Shown piece after piece: positions 5,563-6,383 of a DNA stretch of 6,383 nt (the stretch's first letter is position 1; each line of letters opens with the position of its first letter). The notes beneath the pieces are model-generated. The model saw only the letters and a list, made by a program, of their open reading frames with translations. It made no database searches and had not been told where the DNA came from. The position numbers were made by a program, and so were the translations under genes. Location: contig JBJXGF010000391.1 in the NCBI GenBank assembly GCA_046153015.1, forward strand, positions 1 to 6,383, read 5' to 3'. The stretch is from JBJXGF01 sp046153015. GTDB lineage: Bacteria > Actinomycetota > Acidimicrobiia > Acidimicrobiales > CAIXPF01.

Positions 5563-6383
5563 ATGGCCCAGGGCGAGCTGGCCGTGCTCGGCGGCGTTCC
5601 GTGCGACGTGTTGGTCGAGGAGGGGCGCATCGCCGCGCTCGGGGCGGGCCTCGCGCCGCGGCGGGGCGCGCCGCGGCTCGACGCCGCCGGCCTCGTGGTG
5701 GCCCCCGGGTTCATCGACCTGCAGGTGAACGGCGGCTACGGCATCGACCTCACCGCCGAGCCGGAGCGGGTCGGCGAGCTGGCGCAGCGGCTGCTGGCCG
5801 GCGGGGTCACCGCGTTCCTGCCCACGCTCGTGAGCCCCACCGAGGAGGAGATCCGCCGGGCCCTCGCCGTGCCGGCGCCGCTCGGCTGGCACCTGGAGGG
5901 GCCGCTGCTCAACCCGGCGCGGCGGGGCGCTCACCCGCTCGAACGGCTCGGACCGCTGCCTCCCTCGGCGTTCTCGCCGGGGGTGGCGCTCGTGACCCTC
6001 GCCCCCGAGCAGCCCGGCGCGGCCCAGGCCGCGGCGGCGCTGGCGGCGCGGGGCGTGGTGGTGGCCGCCGGGCACACCGAGGCCACGCCGGCGCAGCTCG
6101 CCGCGGCCGGCGTGCGGTACGTGACCCATCTGTTCAACGCGATGGCGGAGCTGCACCACCGCCGCCCCGGACCGGTCGGCTGGGCGCTCGGGGCGCCGAT
6201 CGCCACGGTCGGGCTGATCGCCGACGGCCGGCACGTGGATCCGGTGGCCTTCGCCGCCGCGTGGGCGGCGCTCGGGTCGCGGGCCAACCTCGTGAGCGAC
6301 GCCTCGGCCGGGCTCGGCCTCCCGCCCGGGCCGTGCACGCTGGCCGGCGCCCCGGCCCGCGTCGGCGCCGACGGCGCGGTGCG
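5563..6383 (+). CDS. nagA: N-acetylglucosamine-6-phosphate deacetylase, 3' end cut by window edge
   Basis: Cytoplasmic amidohydrolase (carbohydrate esterase family 9) that removes acetate from GlcNAc-6-phosphate to give glucosamine-6-phosphate in amino-sugar use and cell-wall recycling. 273 codons are visible; about 100 more are expected beyond the edge. Signatures in order: APGFIDLQVNGGYGIDL (47-63), with the QVNG that replaces the HxH of other amidohydrolases; HLEGPLLNPARRGAH (110-124) with metal ligand Glu112; AAGHTEAT (168-175) with His171; THLFNAM (188-194) with His189; HHRRPG (198-203), usually HHREPG; LIADGRHVDP (218-227); and LVSDASAG (243-250) with the probable catalytic Asp246. The segment between TAFLPTLVSP and HLEGP is shorter than usual. 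It is divergent from the transporter-malQ operon, 63 bases from the nearest start codon, so shared regulation is possible. Confidence 0.94.
   Translation, partial: MAQGELAVLGGVPCDVLVEEGRIAALGAGLAPRRGAPRLDAAGLVVAPGFIDLQVNGGYGIDLTAEPERVGELAQRLLAGGVTAFLPTLVSPTEEEIRRALAVPAPLGWHLEGPLLNPARRGAHPLERLGPLPPSAFSPGVALVTLAPEQPGAAQAAAALAARGVVVAAGHTEATPAQLAAAGVRYVTHLFNAMAELHHRRPGPVGWALGAPIATVGLIADGRHVDPVAFAAAWAALGSRANLVSDASAGLGLPPGPCTLAGAPARVGADGAV

Noticed and set aside
4748..5563. Plus-strand open frame opposite the transporter
   Set aside because: It is antisense to twelve clear membrane helices, has His/Arg-rich low-complexity composition, and would run into the nagA ribosome-binding site.
5419..6234. 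271-codon minus-strand frame antisense to nagA, ending at the transporter start
   Set aside because: Most of it is a shadow of nagA with R/G/E/P-rich sequence. Only the last 26 codons, with their own ATG and Shine-Dalgarno, are kept as a possible leader ORF.

Overview
The window is very GC-rich DNA in which nearly every codon ends in G or C. Together with the gene families present (a conservon-type sensor kinase, a long-form MalQ, a NagA), this points to a high-GC actinobacterium. The exact group cannot be fixed from the sequence, although an Acidimicrobiia-like or Streptomyces-like lineage would fit. Coding density is high. No RNA genes, mobile elements, CRISPR arrays or convincing terminators were seen.

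Layout, left to right. (1) 1-1887, minus strand: a sensor histidine kinase of the actinobacterial conservon (CvnA/nitrate-nitrite-sensing) type. It is cut by the left edge, so its 3' end and any partner genes lie outside. (2) 1888-2073: a 186-base intergenic stretch with a possible promoter for the kinase and three helically phased 10-bp repeats upstream of it. (3) 2074-4113, minus: malQ, 4-alpha-glucanotransferase, complete, with all three catalytic acidic residues. (4) 4115-5419, minus: a 12-helix major facilitator superfamily transporter of the monocarboxylate/oxalate-formate-like branch, one base upstream of malQ. (5) 5419-5499, minus: a possible 26-codon leader ORF with the best Shine-Dalgarno sequence of this strand; its stop overlaps the transporter start (TGATG). 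(6) 5500-5562: a compact divergent regulatory region with a 6-bp inverted repeat. (7) 5563-6383, plus: nagA, N-acetylglucosamine-6-phosphate deacetylase, cut by the right edge.

How they work together: the leader ORF, transporter and malQ look like one translationally coupled operon read leftwards. It is divergent from nagA, which could share a control region with it. MalQ remodels malto-oligosaccharides in glycogen/maltose metabolism and NagA feeds amino-sugar carbon into central metabolism, so the right two thirds has a carbohydrate flavour, but the transporter's substrate is unknown. The kinase is on the same strand as malQ but is separated by 186 bases and probably has its own promoter. 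It is more likely the first gene of a signalling operon continuing to the left than part of the sugar operon.

Most of the window is ordinary core metabolism. The best leads are the conservon kinase at the left edge, the phased repeats upstream of it, and the small coupled ORF before the transporter.
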